Shown here one piece after another: positions 6,900 to 7,381 of a stretch of DNA of 7,381 bases (position 1 is the first letter of the stretch; each line of letters starts with the position of its first letter). Source of the DNA: Armatimonadota bacterium (lineage in GTDB: Bacteria; Armatimonadota; JAAZEB01); NCBI GenBank assembly GCA_012841485.1, contig DUUU01000634.1, forward strand, positions 1-7,381. Direction: 5' to 3'. Both the position numbers and the translations under genes were made by a program. The notes beneath the pieces are model-generated. The model was given only the letters and a program-made list of their open reading frames with translations. It was not told the origin of the DNA and did no database searches.

Positions 6900-6928
6900 A
6901 TGGTAGCACACGCGACTCCCGGTGTCAA
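6900..6928 (-). promoter_or_regulatory. sigma-70-like promoter of the Nfu-mqnD unit
   Basis: The minus strand shows a consensus -35 TTGACA (6928-6923), a 17-bp spacer, and a -10 TACCAT (6905-6900; consensus TATAAT with two mismatches). Transcription would begin near 6893, giving a leader of about 87 nt before the Nfu ATG. It lies in the only real gap between the two minus-strand genes, just after the stop codon of the upstream gene. No riboswitch fold was recognised in the leader. Confidence 0.6.
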
Positions 6929-6943
6929 GCAAGCGCGGCTTGC
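6929..6943. other. short hairpin between upstream stop codon and the -35 box
   Basis: GCAAGC-CGC-GCTTGC on the minus strand is a perfect 6-bp stem with a 3-nt loop. It lies immediately after the stop codon of the partial gene and abuts the TTGACA box. There is no T-tract, so it is at best a weak terminator for the upstream gene. It could equally be an operator-like palindrome at the promoter. Confidence 0.35.
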
Positions 6944-7381
6944 CTACTCGCCTATCGCCTCGTAGCTGCCGGGCCCGGTGCCACTCAGTTTCGCCTCGTT
7001 GCCGGAGACATCGGCCGGATTGACCTGCAACCCTCCGGTGCAGAAGATCAGCGGCCGGCACCGGAACGGCGGCGTGAACTGGATCACCTCTCCCGGATGC
7101 GCCATCCCGCGCACGACGCGCTCGCGCGACCGATTGGGGCGCGTGTCGTAGCTGAAGGCGCCCAGGAGGGCGACCGGCCGCTCCAGAGCAGTGACGCGGA
7201 GCGTGTGTAGCCCGTAGGGGAGGCCCAGAATGCCGCGGCGATTCTCCAGATAGAGCGCCTCACCGTTGGCGGCGGTGAAGGCAACGTTGGTCGGCTGGAG
7301 CAGGCGCTCCTCGCCATCCACCTCGATGCGGAGGGTGCCGCCCTCCGCCTGGTCCACGTAGGCGATAGAGAAGGCGGTGCC
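6944..7381 (-). CDS. C-terminal part of an unidentified beta-rich protein (5' end outside window)
   Basis: The reading frame is open to the right edge and ends in TAG at 6946-6944, so the last 145 residues are visible. An in-frame GTG at 7357 exists, but the coding pattern (GTAFSIAYVDQ) continues past it to the edge. The first part resembles a small beta-sandwich: FSIAY, a GGTLRIEVDG hairpin, then LPYGLHTLRVTAL and PVALLGAFSYDTR. This pattern recalls accessory sugar-binding-like domains attached to SGNH-type esterases and related surface proteins. After a short linker a second piece (EVIQFTPPF to GTGPGSYEAIGE) closes the protein; I do not recognise it. No catalytic residues can be assigned, and location in the cell is unknown because the N-terminus is missing. 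Confidence 0.75.
   Translation of the reverse strand, partial: GTAFSIAYVDQAEGGTLRIEVDGEERLLQPTNVAFTAANGEALYLENRRGILGLPYGLHTLRVTALERPVALLGAFSYDTRPNRSRERVVRGMAHPGEVIQFTPPFRCRPLIFCTGGLQVNPADVSGNEAKLSGTGPGSYEAIGE

Overview
The window is GC-rich bacterial DNA with strong G/C bias at third codon positions. It carries five clear protein-coding genes plus one gene cut by the right edge. No tRNA, rRNA, CRISPR array, insertion sequence or phage gene was seen. An exported GHL10-type glycosidase-like protein, a TPR-rich exported polysaccharide deacetylase and a futalosine-pathway menaquinone gene together suggest a didermic, environmental, GC-rich lineage such as Armatimonadota, with Chloroflexota-like groups as alternatives. 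This placement is an inference from gene content and style, not from a marker gene.

Left part (171-5530, plus strand): three exported proteins lie in a very tight operon. The first is a GHL10/DUF187-type TIM-barrel protein. It is followed after 3 bp by a 542-residue secreted protein of unknown function. That gene overlaps the third by 4 bp (GTGA); the third encodes a secreted protein with TPRs, an Ig-like domain, more TPRs and a NodB deacetylase domain. The unknown protein and the deacetylase share the same Ig-like domain, with matching VDG, PFR, DTRR and NG-x-H positions. The natural reading is an envelope or exopolysaccharide-modifying module: one protein that may cleave glycan, one that deacetylates it, and one that binds or scaffolds. 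The promoter lies outside the window or in the unresolved first 170 bases.

Right part (5544-6928, minus strand): a Nfu-type Fe-S scaffold gene is followed by mqnD (1,4-dihydroxy-6-naphthoate synthase). A good sigma-70-like promoter (TTGACA, 17 bp, TACCAT) sits just upstream of the Nfu gene. The 153-bp gap between the two holds a 15-bp perfect inverted repeat and a possible 25-codon leader ORF whose stop overlaps the mqnD ribosome binding site. mqnD converges on the deacetylase gene with only 13 bp between stop codons.

Right edge (6944-7381, minus strand): the C-terminal 145 residues of an unidentified beta-rich protein. A short hairpin lies between its stop codon and the Nfu promoter.

The most unusual element is the three-gene envelope operon. 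It looks like a split, extended counterpart of the fused deacetylase/glycosidase protein PgaB.
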